A DNA stretch of 64,000 nucleotides from Polyporus tsugae. Its lineage: Eukaryota; Basidiomycota; Agaricomycetes; Polyporales; Polyporaceae. A program made the position numbers and the translations under genes. Location of the stretch: the NCBI GenBank assembly GCA_024305745.1, contig JAHRBS010000006.1, positions 2,501 to 66,500 of the forward strand, read 5' to 3'. This document shows, piece by piece, positions 1-10,200 of this stretch. Positions within the stretch are counted from its first letter, which is position 1. Each line of letters begins with the position of its first letter. The notes below the pieces were generated by a model that searched no databases, was not told where the DNA came from, and was given only the letters and a program-made list of their open reading frames with translations.

Positions 1-680
1 CAATGGGTGCAAGAAATGATGATGTTGATCCCGCACATACGAGTTGTGTTTAAATAGAGCTTTGCTCGCGAACCAAATCTGGTCGGCTGGGCCAATCGAA
101 CGGAAATGGTAGGTTGGTGAAATGCATTCAGTGCAGCCTTTGAATGAGAATGGAATAATGTAAGCAGTCCAGTAGCCTTCTTGCTACTATATGTTGCGGT
201 TCCATAAAGTTGTGTTGAACTCCTCTGGTATGAGGATACTAGTCCCTCGGAGGGCATGAAAATCCTCAATCTCGAGGATGGCATCGAGGTCCAAGGCCTC
301 ATGATTTGTCAACTGGACCAACCGGAACCGGATACAAGAAGCCAACATAGATGCAGACTGTGAGCATTGTTTGTGACCATTTTTCCCTTTTCTGCAAGCA
401 AATCACAGAAGCTGAACAGATCCAATGACGACCTCTCTGTGGGTTTGACTGGGAAACATGCTGTTTCAGAGAGAAAACTTTCTTACAGAGGATTTTCATT
501 TCTTGCACTGATTGGTCAGACAATGTCAAGTCTATGATGAAATGTAACTTCCCTAGCTTGAATGACCCCGCGTACAGTGTCTATCCCTGCAGAAAACATT
601 TAGGGGGCCCTTCTAGGTAAGTACTGTCGGCGCGCAGGGTTCACTGCAGTCGAAGGCGGCATGTGAGTTCGAGGTTGCAG
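1..680. other. Non-coding stretch, nothing recognised
   Basis: No convincing coding region, repeat or RNA is seen. The only longer open frame, on the minus strand (299-529), has no recognisable domain, no clear start context and no splice partners. The palindromes of the neighbouring region have not yet begun here. Confidence 0.5.
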
Positions 681-681
681 T

Positions 682-853
682 TGTCCGTCCAGGATGGACC
701 GGTTCGGCACTAGGAGGGACAGGGGGCGAGTGGTAGGAGGTATCCCATCCTGGACGGACTGTTTCAATATCAGGCTGGACTCCCAGCGGGGTGCGTCCGT
801 CCAGGATTACCAAATAGTTGACAGGAAGTGGCAGGGTGTCCGTCCTGAACGAG
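682..853. repeat. Decayed palindrome copies
   Basis: Four degraded versions of the 19-bp palindrome lie near 682-700, 742-760, 792-810 and 836-853. Each keeps one half (TCCGTCC or GGACGG) and has mismatches in the other. They mark the left edge of the palindrome-rich territory. Confidence 0.7.
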
Positions 854-1004
854 CAGCTGTTGCAAAGACAATCAGCTACAGGAGCTAAGATGCCCTAGTG
901 CCCTGCATGTACATGTTATCTATTTTTTGACGTTGGCTGACTGATTGAATGGTCTCATAGTCGCCTATACACCTTCGTTACCCCGTCACGACTCCTCAAT
1001 TACG

Positions 1005-1445
1005 TGTCCGTCCAGGACGGACACCGGGGGCCCCAGGCCAATTGCCGCCACGGGCACACTCACCGCCTTGTCCGTCCAGGACGGACACTCGGGGCATGTG
1101 CGCCGGAAAGGAAGATCACCGCATGGAAGGAACAAGCAAAGAGCGGCATCGAATTCCCATTCCCAGGGTGCGGACACCCCTTACAATGCGTTCGCGTTCT
1201 CGGGGTCAAACCACGCCGCGAAGTCCCGCTCGAAGTTCAAGCTCGAGTCGTTCATGAGCGTTCAACCCAGGCTCCCTAATTCAGCGAGAACGTAGGCAGT
1301 GAAGGCGCCGGAGGGGGCAGAGGAAGGGATGTTGAGAGGGCCGGAGGAGACGATAGGGGCAAGGTGAAGGAGTAAGTAGTAACTCAGGAGGTAGGGGCGG
1401 ACACACCTACTCACCGAAACGAGAACCATCCGTCCAGGACGGACG
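1005..1445. repeat. Three 19-bp palindromes (TGTCCGTCCAGGACGGACA)
   Basis: Perfect copies lie at 1005-1023 and 1069-1087. A third at 1427-1445 keeps the core but has mismatched ends. All have A at the centre. The sequences between them are unrelated, so the conserved unit is the palindrome and not a longer repeat. No gene is supported between 900 and 1950. Confidence 0.95.
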
Positions 1446-1990
1446 TTCGCTGCACCCCACATGAATTGATCGGTCTCTCTTCGCTGTGTTGCCCAGTAGC
1501 CACCACTACCCAACCCGTAAAATCACCCGGTATTGCCTTGGCTTTCGGAACTTGCGACCGATGAGACGCTCAGCGTCTTCGAAGTTGCGAGGTCCCTGGG
1601 GATCCGGTTCTTGCCTGCAACGCTGGAAGGTGACTGAGGTGGTGCAATTGCGTTGTTGATGTTGGTCTCGACACGTTGGCAAATATCGAATTTTCACATC
1701 TGCCCCAAAAGCTAGGTGGTATCCCGTCCATTCTCGTCCACGAGTGCACCCTCGAGTGCTGGCGGCACCAAGGGAATTCGGCAAGTATCATGGCATTGGA
1801 CAGGACAAGGGGAGATGGCAGTAGCGAGGACGCTACCGTGTTTGTCTGCCCCACTAGATGAGTAATAATAATGCCCTTGTTCAACGTGTTTTTAGGCGAA
1901 GAGGAGTGTCATAAGCTCCCGCTGTCGTCAAGTTTCTAGGCTCCTCGGACTCTCATGTGTAACTGAGGGTCTGGCCATGAGGCATATCTG

Positions 1991-2374
1991 TACAGCGTGG
2001 TGTACGTCCTGGACGGTAACATCGGGCACTGTCCCCGACTGTTGAACATTTATCCACCGTTGAGTATTGTCCTCGTGTGATAGATACCTCTAAGCTTATG
2101 TTCAACGCGGCAGACACGAGGCAAAGTGCGTGCGTCCCACCGCAGCTGTCCGTCCAGGACGGACACATCCGCCACCGCCCAGTACAGCGTGGTGTACGTC
2201 CTGGACGGTAACGTCGGGCACTGTCCCCGACTGTTGAACATTTATCCACCGTTGAGTATTGTCCTCGTGTGATAGATACCTCTAAGCTTACGTTCAACGC
2301 GGCAGACACGAGGCAAAGTGCGTGCGTCCCACCGCAGCTGTCCGTCCTGGACGGACACATCCGCCACCGCCCAG
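1991..2374. repeat. 192-bp tandem duplication carrying palindromes
   Basis: Two nearly identical 192-bp units, 1991-2182 and 2183-2374. Each holds one decayed palindrome (2001-2019; 2193-2211) and one perfect palindrome (2147-2165; 2339-2357). The two units differ at only a few positions. One of these is the central base of the perfect palindrome, A in the first unit and T in the second. Confidence 0.95.
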
Positions 2375-2595
2375 GGAGGTTCAACTGTTTCCCGCTCGCG
2401 GCCCATCGTCCTCATGTTGCACATTGGTCCTGAATTCGACACATGTTGAGTCCTCGAGGCCGCCTTAGCAACGGACACTGTATTCCACCTATTGTATCAC
2501 TCCAGTCGCAACGACGAGCCTCTCGTCACCGCGTGTCGGGGCCCAGCGGCCCAGCGGGCACCCACCCGCAAAGTCGACAGGTGTCCTGTCCTCCG

Positions 2596-2614
2596 TGTCC
2601 GTCCAGGACGGACA
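2596..2614. promoter_or_regulatory. Palindrome just upstream of a TATA box
   Basis: A perfect copy with A at the centre ends 26 bp before the TATA box of the next gene and 65 bp before its start codon. The position is where a bound factor could influence transcription. A regulatory role is inferred from position only, since identical copies occur where there is no promoter. Confidence 0.5.
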
Positions 2615-2640
2615 GGTCTGTATCCCAGTGCAGGCCTCGG

Positions 2641-2647
2641 TATAAAA
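2641..2647 (+). promoter_or_regulatory. TATA box (TATAAAA)
   Basis: A consensus TATA box lies 33 bp upstream of the ATG at 2680. This supports the chosen start and suggests a very short 5' leader. Confidence 0.65.
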
Positions 2648-2679
2648 TCACATCGCTCCGTGCAAGTCGATCTGCAACC

Positions 2680-5600
2680 ATGGCGCCACCGCTGTTCCCT
2701 GATGAGCCTCTCCCTCCTCGAACCATCGGCCTTACGGAGTTCGTACAACTCGCTGAACAGTACTGTAACGACGAGAACATCGACCGTTTCGTCAACCTAG
2801 TCCTCGCGGGTCGCGCACCCATAACCCGCCCCAATGCGAACACCAACCAACGCCGTCTTTTCATTAATCCCCGTTACGAATGCGAGTTTCCCGAAAGTTA
2901 CACCATTCTTGGCGACTTTGACTCTGTTATCGGTCTCACTCGTCTCCTTCCATTCAGCAAGTCTATCACCTGGCACTTGTTTCCCCCTTTCTCCGAGACC
3001 CTTACCACTTCCGTCCACATCAAGTGGCCTATCACCAGAAATGTAAGTAAATAACCTACATCAATCGTCACCACTCTCACCCACTCTGTTATTCAGAACG
3101 CCACCCTTCAGGTCCCGCTTCACAAAATTCCGAACTGCCTTTGCTTCAAGTTCAGGACCCGCCACCAGGGTCGTCTCTTCTTCCCAAAGCGATACGACCC
3201 GCACGTCCCTCCCACGCTTAGTAACGAGGTCTTGGCCTCCATCTACGATGATGCCATCCGTCCCGCCCTCGGGGCTGTCGCCCCCGAACTCGCAGTCCAG
3301 TGGCCGGTGAATTTCAGTCACGTCACTCGTCTCGTTCGGAGCCGCACTGGCCAGCTCGGCGCCCTTACCAAGGACATCACCCAGGTCTTTCTTGAGGCCT
3401 TCGCGCGCGAGCTCCTCGATCGCCTGGCCCAGCTCGACGAGAGCTTCGCGGATGCCTTCTTCGAGATCGAGGCCAAAGGCGTGAAGGCTTCCAGCGCTCA
3501 CAACCCCCAGGATTGGTGGGCTCGCAGTGAGGCCCTTGCAGCGGTCTTGGACCCCATCGACCAGCAGCTTATTCCCGACGAGGAGTTGGAGTCACGTTGG
3601 TTTGTCGACGTCGCCCTGGAAGTTCACGCTGAGGGCCGGGTTATGCAATGGCTGACCGAAAGTCACACCCGGCTCATTCGACACATGCTTCCCTCTATCT
3701 CAGAGGACCAGGCCATCGCTTTGAAGCGCAGCAAAGCTTTCAAGGAGGACCTCAGCGGACACCTCACAGCATTGTCCGGCTTCCGCCTCGAGACGGGGAC
3801 GAAAGGGCGCGCTGACCATGTCTCCTATATCAACGTCTACACCACCGACAAGTCAGCGACCTATCAGCAGCACGCAGGGACCTATCGGCGTCGCACCGCG
3901 CAGGACCTCTTGCCCAACCCTTTCGAGAAGTTCCTTTCCGACGTCGACACCGTCGCAGAGACCTTCGCCGACTGCGCAGGGGGTTCCGGTGTCCTCCAGA
4001 ACGGTGCAGCTCGTATGGAGGCCCGCGTCGGCCTCTTGTATGCCAAGCAGGCTCTCGCAGACATCCCCGACGACCTCGTCACGGAGTCGATTCTCGCCGT
4101 GGACTCCGCCATCTGGTGGTAAGTCCTCTGTCTATGGTTACCTGTAAGCTTTCTAATAGTTCATTTATAAAGGTACTTCAAGTTCTTCCGCGCATCGGCG
4201 CTCTACCGGCTCTTCAAAGAGTTGGCAAGCTCCCCTCCCGATGCTCGTTCTTGGACACCCAGCCTCATGTTGGGTGCTGTCTGCGTCTACATGTTCAACG
4301 CTGTCATCTACCGCCCTTCCGGGAAGAGGATCGAGGAGGAGCTTGGCAGGCAGTGCGCGTTTTGGACCCATCCCCACGTCCACCCCTACGAGGCAGACTA
4401 TGCGGATGCCGAGTTCGAGAACGTCAACCTCGTCCCTTGCACCCTCGACCGTGGCCTCTACTTCATCGCCGGTCTCGTGCGCGACGAAACTCATGGCGTC
4501 TTCCGTCTCGCCGCTGTCCGTCAGTTAGAACGGGAGGAACTCGCTATCCTCTACAAGAAGCCCAACCTACACGACATCGCGAAGGCCTTCGGCGGGCGTT
4601 CTTTTGGCCTCTCCATCTACAGTCGATCACACAAGGACCGGACCAACACCAGGCGGCCCACCGTCCCCATCCAGGCTGTCAGAGGTCAGCTTACCCTTCA
4701 CAATTTCACCCTCACTCAACACGGCGTCGCGCGCATCCCCACCATGCAAATGACGGGCCCTGACATCGAGAACCTCGACGACCCGGAGGACGAAGAAGTT
4801 TCCTTGGATCGCGCCTTCTCTCTTCTCTGGGCCCAGTTCCCTTCCGACATCATCCAATGCTCCCCGAACCAGAAGAATCGGCACAAGCCTTCGTACATCA
4901 AGCTGAGCCAAGCTGCGCGCGAGGCTGTGACCCACGACTTCTTCCGAGCTGTCGAGCTTCCTTTCGAGGCCGCGTACCTGCGCCTTTGCAATGAGCAGCA
5001 ATGGAGAGAACTCGTCTTCGACAAGTTCTTCCCGCCCAAAGGGACTGTTCTCTCCGATCGCCTTCAGAACTTCCGCAACGCCCGCTATTTCTCGAGCTAC
5101 ATTGGCGAGATAGGCCGCCTCTCAGACCACGACGCCACGGTTATCCGCGATGAGCTTTGGATTCTATTCCGAGGGCTGTCCTGGCTCCCGCATCCTTATT
5201 CGGATCGCATGTGGAAGAGCAAGGCCTGGCATCCGCTCCCTGCAGGCTGGAGGGCCCTTCCTCCCGGGCACGACGAACCAGCCGTTCATATCGTCGTCAA
5301 CAGCGCCAAGTGCCCCGATCCTCGCGCCGTCTTTCTGCTCGGCGCGCCTAACCCGCGCGCTCGGGAGGCCGAGCCGGAAGACGAGGAAGACGCCGCGTGG
5401 GTCGAGCTAGCCCAACGCCTCCAAACGATCAACATGACCCACGGAGAGCCTCGCCTCGATCTCGCCCACAGTGTCGGTCCCCTCCTCGACAGCATTCGCA
5501 GCCTCCCAGGTGGTGGGCATGCCCGCGAGCGTGAACGTTCCCCGAGCGTTGCGGGGAGTAGTGCCAGTCAGGCCGGAGGGGCGGGCCGCGGTAACGCTTA

Positions 5601-5874
5601 TCGTCGCGAAGAAGAAGAGGAGTCTAGCAGTGGGGTCGAAGTGGGCCGGGCTCTGAGCGAGCCCCCGGTGGATGTCTTTTCCATCGGACTCACTCGCGGT
5701 CACGACGACTGGAGCCCGCCGCCCTCGCCCGTACTCATGTTCCCTTCTAGCCCGGAGCTCGTTGAGTGTGCCCTTTTCGACGGACTTGACGCGTCTGACG
5801 AGGAACGGGGCCCGAAGCGCCGCCGCGTGAACTCTGACCGTTTCGTAGATTTCGACGCGTACAGTGATGTTTAG
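2680..5874 (+). CDS. Unrecognised large basidiomycete protein, 1028 aa, 3 exons
   Basis: Exons are 2680-3042, 3097-4118 and 4173-5874. Both introns are 54 nt, GT-AG, and keep the frame (phase 0 and phase 2). The start is the first ATG after the TATA box, reading MAPPLFPDEP. I do not recognise the family and see no catalytic motif. Residues 1 to about 870 look globular, with many Trp/Tyr/His positions and helical stretches. From about 870 on the protein is acidic and low in complexity, and a basic GPKRRRV cluster near the C-terminus could be a nuclear localisation signal. There is no signal peptide or membrane segment. It has the same orientation and GC-rich codon use as the SNF2-like gene 1.35 kb downstream, and a palindrome foldback separates them. 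The pairing suggests, but does not show, a shared nuclear role. Gene model confidence is high; function is unknown. Confidence 0.85.
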
Positions 5875-5964
5875 TGTTTCGTGAAAGTACACCGAACGTG
5901 TTTCATACAAATATATGCGTAGTTTGATTCTCAGCTGCGAGTGTTCGTTTCACGCGTGGCTCGG

Positions 5965-6668
5965 TCGAGACGCGTCCGTCCTGGACGGACACAGACAGAG
6001 GCGGGGACGTTCTGCCATAGTTCAACTGGCAAGACCGGCAAATGTGTCCGTCCTGGACGGACACATAGGGAGGGAGCCCTGCACTGTACTTTGCTCCAAT
6101 GATCACATTTCAGGGAGCAGAACTGTCCGTCCTGGACGGACACATGGGGTGTAGGAGCTGTTCGGGCGCTCTCAGGCCTCACCGACTCTTTATCCGTCCT
6201 GGACGGACAAACTGGGCTTATGGCCTGCACTATATTTGACATATCATTTGTTAATCCTCAGTCGCTGGGCATTTGTTGATCCCCTGTCAATGGCTAAGCC
6301 ACGGAGCAACCTCCTTGGCCGAGCCATTGACAGAGGATCAGCAGCCTCTGGGGCCCAGCACTTGACAGAGGATTAACAAATGCAAATGATATGTCAAATA
6401 TAGTGCAGGCCATAAGCCCAGTTTGTCCGTCCAGGACGGATAAAGAGTCGGTGAGGCCTGAGAGCGCCCGAACAGCTCCCACACCCCATGTGTCCGTCCA
6501 GGACGGACAGTTCTGCTCCCTGAAATGTGATCATTGGAGCAAAGTACAGTGCAGGGCTCCCTCCCTATGTGTCCGTCCAGGACGGACACATTTGCCGGTC
6601 TTGCCAGTTGAACTATGGCAGAACGTCCCCGCCTCTGTCTGTGTCCGTCCAGGACAGACTCATCTCGC
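5965..6668. repeat. 0.7-kb foldback with eight mirror-placed palindromes
   Basis: The arms, about 5965-6250 and 6383-6668, are near-perfect reverse complements without indels. Palindrome centres at 5982, 6054, 6133 and 6200 pair with 6651, 6579, 6500 and 6433, and every pair sums to 12633. The left-arm palindromes have T at the centre and the right-arm ones A, as expected of an inverted copy. The roughly 132-bp loop holds a second, imperfect inverted repeat around CCTCTGTCAATGGCT. It may be a foldback-type mobile element or the product of an inverted duplication. It also fills the space between the two large genes. Confidence 0.95.
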
Positions 6669-6752
6669 CCCGCGGTGCGGCGCGGTGAGTGAAGCCATCA
6701 GTCAGCTGAGGTACGGTGACATGCACCAGCGAATGCCAGTTTCCACTGTGCG

Positions 6753-6771
6753 TGTCCGTCCAGGACGCGCT
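6753..6771. repeat. Damaged palindrome copy
   Basis: The left half TGTCCGTCC is intact and followed by A. The right half is mutated to GGACGCGCT. It lies just outside the foldback, within the upstream region of the SNF2-like gene. Confidence 0.8.
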
Positions 6772-7133
6772 GTCTCAGCCCGGGAATGGATTGCCAGAGA
6801 GGTGCTTTTGCTTGACCTCCTAGAAGTAAATAACAAGCCCATCAACAAGTGCAGCCCCGCACCCGCGTTGGGTACAAAGAAACATACCGCCCAGAGTATC
6901 GTGGATCTCCGCGAGACTCGGAGTCCGAGGACGTGACAGGCAGGCCACGGAGCATGTGGTCGTTGTGTCCGCGGCCATCACGTCGAGGTTTCTATTTAGG
7001 AAGTCAATTGCAACCTCCACGAGGTTCTTTTCCCGAAAAGGCCATGCAACTTCCTCGAGGGATCGTTGAGGACACCGCGTGTTCAGGGTCGGGCCAGGGC
7101 TCATTGTGGTCGCCGCCGCCTCATGTTGGGCGG

Positions 7134-7140
7134 TATATAT
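7134..7140 (+). promoter_or_regulatory. TATA box of the SNF2-like gene
   Basis: The sequence GGTATATATC lies 86 bp upstream of the favoured ATG at 7226. An in-frame ATG at 7154 is only 14 bp downstream of this box, which is too close for a normal transcript start, so 7226 is preferred. Confidence 0.55.
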
Positions 7141-7225
7141 CAGACAGAGTTCGATGCGCCCGCTCCCTCCAACCCCCTTTCTCCCCACCACCTTCAAGCT
7201 CACCAGCACCCACCAACTCGACAGC

Positions 7226-10200
7226 ATGCCCTCCCTCGACAACGTCAGCCACCTCCTCACCATCTGCGCGGACACGCCGGAGTCGTTCACGTGGAACGTT
7301 TGGCAAGACCGTACCGGCCTCCTCGCGATGCCGTTCGGCCCAGAGGCGACTTACAAGACGGCCGGCATGAACAAAAAGGAATACAAATTAGCAAAGGTTT
7401 TTTATCGGCGCTGGTTGGAGGAAGTGGGGTCCGCCAAACGGTTGCAGTTTGTTCGCGGGCGGACCGACGCGCACCAGGAGGGGCGCGTGATCGTGAAGAA
7501 GTGGGCGGCTGACAAGTGGGCGGAATGGGAGATCTCGGAGTTGGTCGCTTCGACTCTCGATACCTGCAGCTTCAAGACGTTCGACGTCCCCAAGGCCCTC
7601 AAGCGCGACCAAGTAGTTTATTTAGTGTAGTTGTTTATTATACGGTTTACTGACTTATGTGCACAGTGGCCGAATGCGACGGACCTCGGTATCCGTGACG
7701 TAGTCGCCCCCAACCTCGCCCTTGCGATGTTCGGCCCCGACTGCGTCACGGGGGTGGGGTCGATCCAGGTCGTCCACATCCCCCTCATGCCGGTCGTTGG
7801 GGGTCTCATCGTTTCGGCGTGGGACTCGAGGGGGCGGGCGTGGAAGCGGGCGCGTGCGGGCGCGGTCAAGAGCGAGGATAAGTTGGCGCGGGACGTTGCA
7901 GGTAAGCCCCAAGTCCCATTTCGCAGCTTGCAGGCTGACCTTTGTTTGTAGCACTCGAGTCCCCCGACGCAGTGCCCACCCCCTCCGAGATCGCTCGGAT
8001 CATCCAGCGTATCAAGCGGACGGTCACCAAGTCGGAATTGTTCGGCGACGCGGCCATGGTGGAGCTCGTCGCTGCGTGGAAGACCAGGCTCGAGCAGATG
8101 TACGAGGTGGCGGCGAAAGTCAAGGAGGCGAAGCACGACCGTAAACACCTTTTGTTACTGTTCTTACATTTGTGTTACTGACGCGTTTGATTTACAGGCA
8201 TTCCCGCCGGCCTCCTGAAGGCCCTCAAGGCCCTCGCGGACACGCCAACGGTGCACATCGTCCTGTGCGAGCTCGAGCAAGCGATGGACGACCTCCCCGA
8301 ACACTACCTCGACGCGGTCGCCGAAGCTGCCGACGAGTTCGACTTCTCGGACTGGCTGACGGGCGTCGAGGACCTCCAGGACAAGGACCCGCAGGAGCTT
8401 TGGGCCGGCCTTGGGCTGAACAACGAGCAGATCCCTGGGTTCAACGAGGTCGAGGATCCGCGTGGCGAGGTCAACCCCTGGGACCCGACGCAGTGGGCTA
8501 AGTTCGTCAACACCGACAAGGCACTCGCTTTCGGTCCCCGGTGGCATCAGCTCGTCGGGATCACGAAGATGTGCGAGCTCATCATCAAGGGCAAACCCCT
8601 CCTCCTCATGGACCAAGTCGGCGTCGGCAAGACGCTCCAGATCGTCGGCGCCATAGTCATGTACCCGATGCTTCGCGCGTACTACCAGAGGAACAAAAGG
8701 TTCCCCCCGCAATTCAGTAAGTCTTTGCCTTTTCTGCTCGTTACTTGCATTTACTAACAGTGTGTATTACAGAGGGCCTGAAGTGCGACACGCCGGACGG
8801 GAACTTGCCCGACCGTCCCCACCTCATCATCGTCCCGGTCCCGCTATTCGACCAATGGATGTTCGAGTTCAAGCGGTACGTCAAGTTCGGCTCTGTCGAC
8901 ATCTACCCGTACAAGCACCAGTGGGCCCAGTCCGGGAGGATGGCGATCTGGGACGAAGTGTTCCACCTCAAGGACGACAAGCAGACGCTGAGCCACAAGG
9001 TTCTGCTCGTCGCGTACACGGTAAGCAGCCCAGCTTTGTTTATTAACTTCTGAATATGCATGCTAACGTCTGTAGGCCGCCGAGTCCGATTGTTCGCAGC
9101 GGTTCACGAACACGAAGAAGATCGCTCCCCAGCGGCCCGAACGTGACTCCGCGCTGCCCATGAGGTCGATGCTGTACGATTACCAGTTCGGCATCACCAC
9201 CATCGACGAGGCGGCCAAGATGCGCAACCCCAGCCACCACTGGACGACGATGAACGAGCTCTCCCTCCTCTCCCACTGCACCATCGCGGCGACGGCGACG
9301 CCCATCACGAACTCGCCCTTGGTAAGTACGTTTCTTATGCTGGTTGTGGGACCATACTGACTGCCCTTTAACAGGACTTGGTGTACATCGGCCGGTGTAT
9401 CGGGATCCCCGCCTGCGAGGAGGAAACACTCTTGGTCGACATGAAGAAGAAGCTCATGGCCGCCGCGCGCAAGTCCAACATCGAGTTCCGCAACGCTCGC
9501 GAGGACGGCGACTTCGTACAGGGGATCCTCAACGGCGAGATCGACCTCCCGGCCAAGAAGGAGCAGGTCAAGCAAATGACCTCGTACACCGTCGCGCTTC
9601 GCAAGATGTTCAACGGCCACACCATCCGCCGCACCCTGGACGCCGTCGACTGGGAGGGGCGTCCCATCTCGGGGCTGAGCCCTTACGTCGCCCAACAAAT
9701 AATGCTCACGCCGTTGGACGAGGAGTCGGAGGTGTTGGAGGCGACAGCAGCCGCGATCGTCGCTGAGCACGACACCGCGCGCACTGCCGCGATGGTTGCG
9801 CAGGCTGAAGGACACGTAAGTCTTCTCGTTCTCGTTGATACTCAAGACACACAGGGCGGACGCTTCGAGACACGACCGGGTCTCGAAGTGTCCGTCCTGG
9901 ACGGACACACAGGGGCACAGTGCCGCGTCCCAACATGCGGCAGGCTGGAGTGTCAGAGGTGTCCGTCCAGGACGGACACATAGCGCGCCGATGCCTGTTC
10001 ACGGTTTCGCACTGGTGGCAATCGTGATGCAAGCACGGTGGCTGCAGGTGTCCGTCCGGGACGGACACTTCTGCGCTGACTCCTGTCTATGGGCCGGATG
10101 CCGCCAAGAGTGTCGTGGATCTCCGCGAGACCACTGGCAGGCGGGCCCCTCCCTCTCACCTGTCCGTCCCGGACGGACACCCGTGAGTGCCGCCACGGTT

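Noticed and set aside
5973..6660. Foldback palindromes as transcription terminators
   Set aside because: Rho-independent terminators are bacterial; there is no T-run after the hairpins and the same palindrome occurs inside an intron and upstream of a promoter.
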